Origin: JANNYA01 sp031409855 | Lineage (GTDB): Bacteria; Pseudomonadota; Gammaproteobacteria; Xanthomonadales; SZUA-5 | Assembly (NCBI GenBank): GCA_031409855.1 | Contig: JANNYA010000222.1 | Coordinates: forward strand, 1 to 21,166 | Direction of reading: 5' to 3' | Length of the DNA: 21,166 bases | Part shown: piece by piece, positions 7,734 through 14,829 of the stretch | How positions within the stretch are numbered: the first letter of the stretch is position 1 | How the letters are laid out: each line of letters begins with the position of its first letter | The notes under the pieces: model-generated | Told to the model about the DNA's origin: nothing | What the model saw: only the letters and a program-made list of their open reading frames with translations | Databases searched by the model: none | Program-made: the position numbers and the translations under genes

Positions 7734-9077
7734 GTGTCCGTAGGAATGATTGTCCGTTGCAAGGTCGCTATTCGACTCATTCAAGCCTGCTTGCTGATTG
7801 CAACGCTTTTATGCCTAACGCCGCTTCTGCTAGCGCAGGAGTCGTCTCCCGCCTCGGAAATTCCCCGACACCCACTCGAGTCGATGGGGCTTGTTGCCCC
7901 TGATCGAGCCCTTTCTCAGATCGAAACAGCGTTGGCCGCAGCGGCAACTGGTGACGAGCGCGCGTTGTTGTTGATCGCGAAGGCGAATGCTTGTCGTGTT
8001 ACGGCCAACTGGATTTGCCAGCGCGATTCGGGGAAAGAAGCAGCCCGCCTTGGTGCTAAGAGCGGCAACGATACCCTGGCTGCGCGCGGAAAGATTGCCG
8101 AAGCGCGAGCGCGTATTCACCTGGAGGATTTCGCTCAGGGCGAGCGCGTGCTTGGTGAAGCCCAGGTATTGCTCGCGCGTACGCCCGGAAAACTTAAAGA
8201 GCTCAATGCGGATGTGATGCTTGCTTATTCCGCCCTTGGCTACATTCTCGGTAAGCATGAGACGGCCGTTGCCTATGCAGATCGAGGCATTGCGGTCCTT
8301 GGTGATGCTGCTGCACCGATCGTGCGCAGTCGACTGTTGCGCAATCGTGCACGATCCAAAGCTGCTTTGGGCGATCTTGCCGGTGCGCGATCCAGCTTGG
8401 CAGACGCGCAAGTTTCCGCCGCAGGGTTGAGCGATCCCAAACTCAAGGCTGAACTGGCTTTGGAAGCGGCGCGTGTTGCCAGAATGCAAGGCGACACCGC
8501 GACGCAGCAGAGTGAGGCTGCGCGCGTGCTTGAGTTGGCAAGCCAGGTTCCGAGTTCGCAGATCTATGGTCTCGGCCACGAGGCGCTTGCGTTGGCAGCG
8601 ATGGACACGCGCGATTTCGAGGTGGCTGAACTCAAGTTCGATGCTGCCTATCAATCTTTTGCGAAACTGGGTCTCTTGCGCGATCAGCTGCGCGTTGTGC
8701 GCGATCAGCTGAGGCTCGCTCTGGAACAACGCACCAGTGCGCTGATCTGGTCGCAGATCGTGCGTAACTTCCTCAGACTCGAGCGCGAGGTGGCCGGATC
8801 GGACCGGGTCAAGAATGCCGAAGATCTCGAAACCCGCCTAAAGTACACAGAGCAGAAGTATGAGGTCGACCGACTGGCCGCCGAAGCGCAGCTTTCGCAG
8901 GAACGAACCGCTGCGCTGGCCGCAGAAAACCGGTTGCAGTTCTGGTTGATAGCCATGTCGATCGTCGTGGTCGCGGTGCTGGGATACTTTTTTCTTATAC
9001 AGAAGCGGGCACTCGATCTCGAACGAATGGTTTCGTCAGCCAGCCTTACGATGGTTCGTCAGATGTATACAGTCTAG
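7734..9077 (+). CDS. TPR-repeat single-pass membrane protein, C-terminus lost by fusion junction
   Basis: The 447-residue product starts with a GTG and an N-terminal signal/anchor (about residues 8-34). It continues with a long Ala-rich helical solenoid of TPR-like repeats (about 55-330), a coiled coil rich in Glu and Lys (about 350-400), and a transmembrane helix (about 401-423). This architecture normally leads into a cytoplasmic output domain such as GGDEF or a kinase. Here the output domain is missing. After QKRALDLERM (residue 432) the reading frame enters DNA that encodes a Ser/Thr kinase C-lobe in another frame and stops about 15 residues later. The gene is therefore most likely a truncated relic, although the periplasmic TPR part could still be made. 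Which output domain was lost cannot be read. Confidence 0.65.
   Translation: MSVGMIVRCKVAIRLIQACLLIATLLCLTPLLLAQESSPASEIPRHPLESMGLVAPDRALSQIETALAAAATGDERALLLIAKANACRVTANWICQRDSGKEAARLGAKSGNDTLAARGKIAEARARIHLEDFAQGERVLGEAQVLLARTPGKLKELNADVMLAYSALGYILGKHETAVAYADRGIAVLGDAAAPIVRSRLLRNRARSKAALGDLAGARSSLADAQVSAAGLSDPKLKAELALEAARVARMQGDTATQQSEAARVLELASQVPSSQIYGLGHEALALAAMDTRDFEVAELKFDAAYQSFAKLGLLRDQLRVVRDQLRLALEQRTSALIWSQIVRNFLRLEREVAGSDRVKNAEDLETRLKYTEQKYEVDRLAAEAQLSQERTAALAAENRLQFWLIAMSIVVVAVLGYFFLIQKRALDLERMVSSASLTMVRQMYTV
9027..9062. repeat. Short direct repeat at the TPR/kinase junction
   Basis: ATGGTTTCGTCAG (9027-9039) recurs as ATGGTTCGTCAG (9051-9062), differing by one T. The pair brackets the point where TPR-protein sequence gives way to kinase sequence. 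It could be microhomology involved in the joining event, or a small local duplication. Confidence 0.4.
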
Positions 9078-9409
9078 GCGTGCTTGCCTATGAACTTCTG
9101 TCCGCAAGCAAGCCATTCCTTGGCGAAGAAGACAACTATGTGACTGTTGCCATGCATCACCTGCACACTCCGCCGCCGAACATTTTGGAGCGAGTGCCAG
9201 ATATTCCTGGCGCGCTCGGAGATATGGTTCAGCGAATGCTCGCCAAAGACCCGGGGGTGAGACCTACGGCAGACGCTGTCGCTACCGAGCTCGCGTTGCT
9301 GCTTGCGGGAGAACGAACCGTGGTCGTCTCCGAGACGCCCTTTGCGACAAGTTCCCCGAATAAAAGCCGAACACCTGAAAGCACGACACCCACGCTTCGA
9401 CTCTCTTGA
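9032..9409 (+). pseudogene. Ser/Thr protein kinase C-terminal lobe fragment
   Basis: In the frame starting near 9032 the translation reads FVSQPYDGSSDVYSLGVLAY and continues into ELLSASKPFLGEEDN. This is the Hanks-type subdomain IX region (D-x-Y-S-x-G-x-x-x-Y-E-L). It is followed by MVQRMLAKDPGVRPTADAV, the subdomain XI segment with its conserved Arg. The N-lobe, the catalytic HRD and the DFG motif are all absent, so the fragment cannot be an active kinase. It lies in a different frame from the TPR gene that runs into it, and it ends with a Ser/Thr/Pro-rich tail. The remnant was probably left after a deletion that joined two genes. The ATG-like start at 9080 is just an internal Leu codon. Confidence 0.75.
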
Positions 9410-9525
9410 ACACTCGTCAACGACAACCAGCCAAGGCTATATTGACCATTAGCGTCCATCCAAATCTTAAGTTCACACAGTTTTAGGTGCAAATGCTTCG
9501 GAGTGAAGGATTAGCTACTAGACCC

Positions 9526-9547
9526 GGATGCGAACTATTTCGCATCC
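9526..9547. terminator. Hairpin overlapping the stop codon of the amidotransferase gene
   Basis: GGATGCGAA (9526-9534) and TTCGCATCC (9539-9547) form a perfect 9-bp stem with a 4-base loop that contains most of the amidotransferase stop codon. No T-run follows on either strand, so an intrinsic terminator is only a possibility. An mRNA 3'-end protecting structure is an alternative. Confidence 0.35.
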
Positions 9548-10224
9548 CAAAAATCCAAAAGCGCCATACACAGCGTTTCTTGCGTATCGAATAGCCCCGG
9601 CTGACTTAACGCCGCACGCAGTGGCGCGGACGTTTCCGGGGTTGCTAGGCATTCAATCAAACTGGCATAGACCGATGCGCTCCATTCCGGGTGAAACTGC
9701 ACGCCCATCAATGCGCGATTTGCAAGTTTGAAGCCCTGATTGATGTGGCCCACTGCACTATGTGCCAATGCGTGTGCGCCAGACGGAATTTCAAACGTGT
9801 CTTCATGCCACTGCAACACTGGGCGAAATCGGCCTAATGCCGCAAGTTCAGCGCAAAAATTGACCTTGATCCAGCCCAATTCAGCGGCCTCATGTAGCTC
9901 GGTCGCGGCCATACGCGTGACTTTCGCACCCATACAATGTGCCAAAAGTTGTGCGCCCAAGCAAATGGCAAATATCGGCACACCAGCGTCGACACAGCAC
10001 TTCAACCAAGCAATTTCGTTTGCCAACCACGGCAATGCGCCCGCATCGGCGACGCTAAAAGGCCCGCCGAGCAGAATGATCGCGTCAAAATCCCCCGAAT
10101 TCGGCAATACATCCAAGGCCCACGCATGCTGCACCCGTACCTGCATGCCGCGCGCCTGCGCCCAGGTTAAAATGTGGCCCGGCGTTTCCAGCGGGTGATG
10201 CTGAACGATGCAAAGCCGCGTCAT
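9535..10224 (-). CDS. Class I glutamine amidotransferase domain protein
   Basis: The 229-residue product is a stand-alone class I (GATase1) glutaminase fold of the GMP-synthase-like type. The nucleophile is Cys88 in FAICLGAQLLA, the catalytic His178 and Glu180 are in GVQFHPEWS, and the oxyanion strand is ILLGGPFSV. All catalytic residues are intact. The protein would release ammonia from glutamine or a gamma-glutamyl compound in the cytoplasm. Its acceptor is unknown because no synthetase domain is attached. It is the last gene of a three-gene minus-strand operon, and its ATG overlaps the preceding TGA (10221-10224). Confidence 0.85.
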   Translation of the reverse strand: MTRLCIVQHHPLETPGHILTWAQARGMQVRVQHAWALDVLPNSGDFDAIILLGGPFSVADAGALPWLANEIAWLKCCVDAGVPIFAICLGAQLLAHCMGAKVTRMAATELHEAAELGWIKVNFCAELAALGRFRPVLQWHEDTFEIPSGAHALAHSAVGHINQGFKLANRALMGVQFHPEWSASVYASLIECLATPETSAPLRAALSQPGLFDTQETLCMALLDFWDAK

Positions 10225-10943
10225 TTTAAGTCAGCGTCGTCAAGGTAAATGCTGCGCACGTACTGGGCACCAAGCGCCTGCTTTAGCGCCGCATCGCTTG
10301 CTGTTAAATCCGCCGTGGACGCGACTTGCAGCGTGTCAGTTGCCAGCGTGTTGGCCAACTTGACGATGTGATCGAAATCGGGGCGCGCCGTGATGTGTTT
10401 GAACAGAAAGCTCGTTGTTCCGGCGTGGATCGCCTGATAGGTCGCAGCGCCCATGCGCGCCTTTGCATTGGCAGGCAGCGGCGCATGAAACACCACCCGC
10501 ACAACGCGCACTTTGACGCCCTTGAAGCGGCTGCTGCCACCACGCTCAAAATGGCCTTGAAACAGTTCGGCGTCAAATTCGCGCAGCGGCGTGTGGTTTT
10601 GCCAAAGCGCATTCAGTGCAAACGGCTCTGGGTTCAGCGTCCAAAGTTCGGGCCGGCGTTCAAGCTCCATGCGCACGCTGTGCTGGATCGCCGGATCGAG
10701 TATTTCAATTTGTAAAATGACCTGTTGATTGTGCGGCGCGTGGAACATCGGCAGGTGCGAGGCGAAAAGTGCATCTTTGCCGCCAAATAGCGCCATGCCA
10801 TGCATGCCATAGGATGCATCAGGCGGCGTACGTGCAGCGCTCACAGTTTCGCGGGCATGCGCGCCCAGCGTCAAAACTAGGCCGACGATTGCGATCAGCA
10901 ACTGCCCAAGCCGCCGGGCGGGATTAAGCTGATTTGCACTCAT
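10221..10943 (-). CDS. Conserved hypothetical secreted protein
   Basis: The 240-residue product has an N-terminal hydrophobic segment (about residues 12-29, ending AHA) consistent with export. A conserved-looking block follows, MHGMALFGGKDALFASHLPM with FHAPHNQQVILQ, of a type found in hypothetical proteins of xanthomonads and relatives. No catalytic motif is evident. Both ends overlap neighbours by ATGA junctions (10940-10943 and 10221-10224), so it is translated with the oxidoreductase and the amidotransferase. Its role is unknown. Confidence 0.75.
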   Translation of the reverse strand: MSANQLNPARRLGQLLIAIVGLVLTLGAHARETVSAARTPPDASYGMHGMALFGGKDALFASHLPMFHAPHNQQVILQIEILDPAIQHSVRMELERRPELWTLNPEPFALNALWQNHTPLREFDAELFQGHFERGGSSRFKGVKVRVVRVVFHAPLPANAKARMGAATYQAIHAGTTSFLFKHITARPDFDHIVKLANTLATDTLQVASTADLTASDAALKQALGAQYVRSIYLDDADLK

Positions 10944-11959
10944 ATCTTCACCATCAGTTTGCCGCGCTGGCTGCCCGTAAACAGCTGATTCAGTGCTTCC
11001 GGCAAGCGCTCAAAACCCTCCAGCACGGTTTGCTCAAACTGCAAAGCACCCGCTTGCACCATCGGTGCCACGATGCGCAACATCTCATCCATCCTGGCGG
11101 TGTAATCGCGCGCCAGGATGCCTTGGATGCGGGCGCGCTGATACAAAACATGATGCAAAAATCGCGCGCCAATTTCGGGCTGATCTAGGCCGGTGGAGTA
11201 CTGACTCATTTGGCCGCAAATCACGATGCGGGCGCGCAGATTGATAAGCGGAAACACCGCGTCACTGACCATGCCGCCGACGTTGTCAAAATAGACATCC
11301 ACGCCACCGGTCAGCGCTTTCAGCGCCTGCGAAAGCGCTTGACTGTCAGGGTAGTCTTTATAATTGAGCGCCCACGTTGCGCCCAGCGTTTCGGTCAACC
11401 AGCGGCATTTTTCTACGCTGCCTGCAATCGCCAACACCTTTGCGCCCTGCATGCGGGCAAACTGCACCACCAAGCTACCGACCGCTCCGGCGGCACCGGA
11501 AACCACCACGACCTCGCCCGCGCGTGGCTGCCCGGCCTCGGTCAAGCCAAACCAAGCCGTGCGCCCTGGCATGCCCAACACGCCCAAATAGGCGCTGGGT
11601 GGCGCGATTTGGAGATTGATTTTACTCAATGCACTGGCATGCATTTTTGCGTGCGTTTGCCAGCCGCTATAGCTGGCCACCCAATCGCCCGGCACAAATT
11701 CACTTGCGTTCGATGCGATCACTTCGGCCACCGCCGCTGCGCCCTGCACAGTATTTAGCGCATGCGGCGCGGCCCAGGTGTCGTGTTTGGCTTGATTGAT
11801 ACGCATGTAGGGATCCACGCTGATGTAGCGCGCCGCAAGCAGCACTTCGCCTTGCGCCAGTTCGCGCGTGATCATCGATTCTTGCAAGCGATAGTGTTCG
11901 GGCCCAACGATGTCTGTGGGTGCGCGCTGGTAAATCCATTGCTGATTGGTGTGTTGCAT
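10940..11959 (-). CDS. NADP-dependent medium-chain oxidoreductase, CurA/YncB-like
   Basis: The 339-residue product belongs to the zinc-independent MDR group that includes leukotriene B4 12-hydroxydehydrogenase, CurA and plant double-bond reductases. It has the substrate-loop motif SVDPYMR, the Rossmann nucleotide motif VVVSGAAGAVGSLVVQFAR, and the family block DVYFDNVGG. The expected activity is NADPH-dependent reduction of an alpha,beta-unsaturated carbonyl compound in the cytoplasm. I start at the ATG at 11959, where family similarity begins. An ATG ten codons upstream (11989) is possible, and neither has a strong ribosome-binding site. It is the first gene of the three-gene operon. The LysR gene further right may be its ancestral divergent regulator. 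Confidence 0.88.
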   Translation of the reverse strand: MQHTNQQWIYQRAPTDIVGPEHYRLQESMITRELAQGEVLLAARYISVDPYMRINQAKHDTWAAPHALNTVQGAAAVAEVIASNASEFVPGDWVASYSGWQTHAKMHASALSKINLQIAPPSAYLGVLGMPGRTAWFGLTEAGQPRAGEVVVVSGAAGAVGSLVVQFARMQGAKVLAIAGSVEKCRWLTETLGATWALNYKDYPDSQALSQALKALTGGVDVYFDNVGGMVSDAVFPLINLRARIVICGQMSQYSTGLDQPEIGARFLHHVLYQRARIQGILARDYTARMDEMLRIVAPMVQAGALQFEQTVLEGFERLPEALNQLFTGSQRGKLMVKI

Positions 11960-12029
11960 AAATAGATCCGTTGGCGGGGCAGGGTGCATGATGCGCGCGA
12001 TTACGTTTCTAAAAAAGCGAATATATATC

Positions 12030-12035
12030 TATAAT
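12030..12035 (+). promoter_or_regulatory. Perfect TATAAT -10-like element
   Basis: TATAAT stands 36 bases upstream of the ATG at 12071, in an AT-rich stretch (12005-12070). The matching -35 (TTCTAA with a 17-base spacer) is poor, so an activator-dependent promoter is plausible. It would serve the glycosyltransferase gene now, and may originally have served the LysR gene. Confidence 0.3.
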
Positions 12036-12037
12036 TA

Positions 12038-12081
12038 AGTCCTACTAAGACAGTAAACTGAAAAGCATTTATGATTTTTGC
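12038..12081 (+). repeat. Left copy of 44-bp direct repeat duplicating the LysR gene 5' end
   Basis: This copy aligns without gaps to 13092-13135 with 36 of 44 identical bases, including AAACTG, AAAGCATT, ATGA and TTTTGC. It contains the first ATG of the glycosyltransferase gene at the same position as the LysR start codon in the other copy (MIFAS versus MNFAD). Confidence 0.75.
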
Positions 12082-13054
12082 TAGCATCCTTCGCCCCATG
12101 AATGTAGGAGGCGGCGCGCGTGCGAACCCTGTGGAGAATTCTGAAATGCTGCGATTCAAACTCTTAAATGCGCCACGACCCGGAGGTTGGAGTCATCTGG
12201 GAATAGATTTTGATCCAGACGTGCCATTTGCAAAGGCCGATGGCGTGCTCAGTTGGGGCGGCGTCCCGAATACCGAATTTTTAAGTTTCCGTGGAATTCG
12301 CGCTTGGTATATTTCTGAGCCCATCAACGAAAGGTGTTTTAAAACCAAAAATGCGAAACATGCGCTAAAATCATTAAGTGCCAGTGAATTTTTGCACCAT
12401 TCTAGTACCGACGCACGCTACCATGTACCAGCGGTGACACACTATGGGCCACGTCAGGCGCTATACCGGAACGATAGACCAATCGAACTCGGTGCCACAG
12501 TCAATAATTTTGGTAACCGGGGCTGGCGACTGATGCGGGCCCACCGACTACGCAATGCTTTTGTAACCGACCCACGGGTCTCATTGTTCGGAAGCAAGGA
12601 ATCTTGGCTAAACTTTCGCTCTTGGCCGTGGGCTAGAGCTGGTTCACCGTCTAACTACATCGGTCATCCAAATGCTGGGGACTGGCATCAGTCCAGTTTT
12701 TGCCAGTTTTTGACCCAGTTCAAAATCTATGTTTGCTTGGAAAATTCGATCACGCCTTTTTGGTTTACCGAAAAAATGGTGAATGCGGCGCGCGCGGGCT
12801 GTGTGCCGATTTACCACGCACACCCGACGGTGCGCGAGCGCTTCTTGAAAGGAGCGTTCTGGATAGACCCTAAAGACTATAACTTCAATATTGACCGCAC
12901 CATTCGGGCCGCGCTTGAATGCGATCACGAAGCGGTTCGGTCACAAAACTATAGCTGGTTAAAGTCCAGTCAACTCGATCCAACAGAAGGCTTTGCGATC
13001 TGGACCCAGATCGCTGAGATACTGCTCGAACGACATCGGCTGGAGCGCGGTTGA
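12071..13054 (+). CDS. Glycosyltransferase family 10 (fucosyltransferase-like)
   Basis: The 327-residue product carries the GT10 donor-binding block FKIYVCLENSITPFWFTEKM, with E224-N225 and T233-E234-K235. It continues NAARAGCVPIYHAHPTV and GAFWIDP, the pattern of alpha-1,3/4-fucosyltransferases (LAFENS...TEK...G.VPV). It would transfer fucose or a related sugar from a GDP-sugar to LPS or another surface glycan in the cytoplasm. No other glycan genes are nearby. The start is doubtful: the ATG at 12071 lies inside a duplicated copy of the LysR gene start, whereas an ATG at 12146 (MLRFKLLNAP) has GGAG nine bases upstream and is closer to the conserved region. Its codons look AT-richer than the neighbours', consistent with acquisition by transfer. 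Confidence 0.8.
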   Translation: MIFASILRPMNVGGGARANPVENSEMLRFKLLNAPRPGGWSHLGIDFDPDVPFAKADGVLSWGGVPNTEFLSFRGIRAWYISEPINERCFKTKNAKHALKSLSASEFLHHSSTDARYHVPAVTHYGPRQALYRNDRPIELGATVNNFGNRGWRLMRAHRLRNAFVTDPRVSLFGSKESWLNFRSWPWARAGSPSNYIGHPNAGDWHQSSFCQFLTQFKIYVCLENSITPFWFTEKMVNAARAGCVPIYHAHPTVRERFLKGAFWIDPKDYNFNIDRTIRAALECDHEAVRSQNYSWLKSSQLDPTEGFAIWTQIAEILLERHRLERG

Positions 13055-13091
13055 CCCTGGCCAGTCACCGCAGCGGCGGAAACACAACGCC

Positions 13092-13135
13092 AGTCCTAAT
13101 TGGATATTAAACTGGAAAGCATTCATGAATTTTGC
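13092..13135 (+). repeat. Right copy of 44-bp direct repeat (LysR gene leader and start)
   Basis: This is the functional-looking copy. It contains a GGAAAG Shine-Dalgarno and the ATG of the LysR gene at 13125. The left copy is at 12038-12081, and together they bracket the GT10 gene. Confidence 0.75.
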
Positions 13136-14027
13136 CGACTTGACCGCGTTTTGCACAGTCGCGCGCAGCGATTCGTTAAATCAAGCGTCCGTTGAGCTGC
13201 ACCAAACACCGTCTGCGCTATCAAAGGCGCTCCGGCGGTTGGAGGCGCAGCTGGGCACGCCGCTTTTTGAGCGTGCCAATAAGCAACTGAAGCTCAATCG
13301 CAGCGGCCGCTTGCTGCTGCCACGCGCGCTGCAGTTGCTGCATTTGGCTGAGCAAACGCGCAGTGAAATTTCTGGCTCCGACGCGCTGGTGCACGCGCGC
13401 GTCGGAGGTCCAGCCTTGCTGTTGTGGGGCTACGGCGCACTTTTTGCGCAGCTGCTCACCGCGCGGTTTCCCGATAGCAGCCTAGTTCAAGCCGCACGCT
13501 TTGAAGATGACGCATTGGCGGCGCTGGCGAACGGCGAGGTGGATTTCGCCCTGGTCACCCAGGCGGCAGTACTTACGCCTGGCAAACATTGGCAATCCCA
13601 TTGGCGTGCTGATTTGGTCGGCACGATGCGCATGCAGTTGTGTGCGAGCCTAGCGCACCCTTTAGCAGCAGCAAGCCCGGTGAGCGCCGCCGAACTATTG
13701 CGCCACGACTTTGTCTGCCCACGCCACTCTTTAATATGTGGGCTGACGCGTGCCGCGCATTCGGATGGGTGGCGCAACCAAGAATTGCCGCGCCGCATTC
13801 GCTACTGGGTCGATGATTTAGTGCTGTTGTTGATGCTGGTGAAAAGCGGGGTTGCACTGGCCTACTTGCCCGAGTTTGCGTTCAAAAATGTGGCTGAGCT
13901 GCGCCGAATTGCAGTCACTGATTGCCCGTACGAATGTGTAGAACAGGTCTATCTAGTGCACGCGCCAAGTCAAGCCATGGGCTGGCAGCAGCAAATGATC
14001 GCGGCGTATTTGCAGGCGTGCAAATGA
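13125..14027 (+). CDS. LysR family transcriptional regulator
   Basis: The 300-residue product has an N-terminal LysR winged HTH (about residues 1-60: MNFADLTAFCTVARSDSLNQ, then SALSKALRRLEAQLGTPLFE) and a C-terminal periplasmic-binding-like effector domain. I start at 13125 because the HTH begins there and GGAAAG lies six bases upstream. The longer in-frame reading from 12993 overlaps the glycosyltransferase gene and is not family sequence. LysR regulators usually control a divergent neighbour. The natural partner would be the CurA-like oxidoreductase, now separated from it by the inserted GT10 gene. The effector is unknown. Confidence 0.88.
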   Translation: MNFADLTAFCTVARSDSLNQASVELHQTPSALSKALRRLEAQLGTPLFERANKQLKLNRSGRLLLPRALQLLHLAEQTRSEISGSDALVHARVGGPALLLWGYGALFAQLLTARFPDSSLVQAARFEDDALAALANGEVDFALVTQAAVLTPGKHWQSHWRADLVGTMRMQLCASLAHPLAAASPVSAAELLRHDFVCPRHSLICGLTRAAHSDGWRNQELPRRIRYWVDDLVLLLMLVKSGVALAYLPEFAFKNVAELRRIAVTDCPYECVEQVYLVHAPSQAMGWQQQMIAAYLQACK

Positions 14028-14037
14028 ACACTACGCT

Positions 14038-14688
14038 TTAGCTCTTCCAAAACCGAAACGCCTTGAAACCGGTTTGAATATCGTAGGGGTCAATGCCCAG
14101 CGTGTAGGCTATTTTGAAACACGCGCCAAAAATAAGCGCATTGACGCCCGGTACAAAAAAGATGATCGCGATAAAGCCCAGTACCGCCATTGGCGCGATT
14201 TGGCGCGCCAAAAGCTGCAGTTCCGTCGGCAAATACGGATCAATCGCACCGAAACCATCAAAGCCCGGAATCGGCAACATATTTAATACGACCGACGTCG
14301 CTTGTAAAAACGCAAAAAACGCGAGCGCTGCACCCAGTGCGGTGCCCTGCAAACCGGCGGCGGCAATCAACACGGAAATGAAAAACAAAATCAGCAAGTT
14401 CATCGCAGGTCCTGCCAACGACACTGCACTTTGCCAGCCCGGTGAACGCAGCGCGGCGGTGTTGATGTAAACCGCAGCACCCGGCAAGCCGATGCCGCCC
14501 ATAATCAGCACGAGAGTCGGGATCAGAATCGAGCTAAACGGGTCCAAATAGCGCAGCGGATTCAGGCTGAGATAGCCCTTGTCCTTGACCGAAGTATCAC
14601 CGCCTTTGTAGGCAACAATGGCGTGCGCGAACTCATGCAAGCACACGGAAAAAATCCAAAGAAACACGATCAGTAGAAAAGTGGTCAT
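14038..14688 (-). CDS. Site-2 protease family (M50) membrane metalloprotease
   Basis: The 216-residue product has about six hydrophobic segments. The zinc-binding motif HEFAH (HExxH) lies in the first helix, and the second conserved motif NMLPIPGFDGFGAID supplies the third zinc ligand Asp. This is the small, PDZ-free group of intramembrane proteases that start MxxLLL...HEFAHA, which is why I use the ATG at 14688. A TTG at 14766 and an ATG at 14718 are in-frame alternatives without better ribosome-binding sites. It would cleave membrane-embedded substrates in the inner membrane, target unknown. It is divergent from oxyR, sharing a spacer that carries an OxyR-type operator, and convergent with the LysR gene. 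Confidence 0.85.
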   Translation of the reverse strand: MTTFLLIVFLWIFSVCLHEFAHAIVAYKGGDTSVKDKGYLSLNPLRYLDPFSSILIPTLVLIMGGIGLPGAAVYINTAALRSPGWQSAVSLAGPAMNLLILFFISVLIAAAGLQGTALGAALAFFAFLQATSVVLNMLPIPGFDGFGAIDPYLPTELQLLARQIAPMAVLGFIAIIFFVPGVNALIFGACFKIAYTLGIDPYDIQTGFKAFRFWKS

Positions 14689-14783
14689 TATTAAAGAGTA
14701 GTCAAAAAAATCAGCGTGCAGCATAGCAGGGGTGCACGCTTTAGGTTTTGTGATTAGCGCGATCAAGCGAAATGTTCTTCACT

Positions 14784-14798
14784 ATAGTTCTGAGCTAT
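14784..14798. promoter_or_regulatory. Predicted OxyR binding half-site
   Basis: ATAGTTCTGAGCTAT fits the published OxyR element ATAGnTnnnAnCTAT at every fixed position. It lies 31 bases upstream of the oxyR start, in the spacer shared with the divergent M50 protease gene. A second ATAG/CTAT module at the expected 7-base offset is not visible on either side, so only half of the full operator is evident. Autoregulation of oxyR is the usual arrangement. Control of the protease gene is inference. Confidence 0.65.
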
Positions 14799-14829
14799 AG
14801 TTGCCGCGTGCTAATCAAGGCGAACCCCG

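Noticed and set aside
7830..8729. 299-residue minus-strand frame
   Set aside because: It is antisense to the TPR gene. Its composition is irregular with no domain, signal or ribosome-binding site.
11210..11758. 182-residue plus-strand frame
   Set aside because: It is antisense to the CurA-like oxidoreductase and has no recognisable protein features.
12104..12170. Strong AGGAGG followed eight bases later by GTG at 12120
   Set aside because: The GTG is out of frame with the GT10 gene and opens a frame of only about 15 codons, so it is not counted as the gene start or as a separate gene.
12993..13124. 44-codon upstream extension of the LysR gene
   Set aside because: It overlaps the end of the GT10 gene and is not LysR sequence. 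The HTH and a good ribosome-binding site point to 13125.
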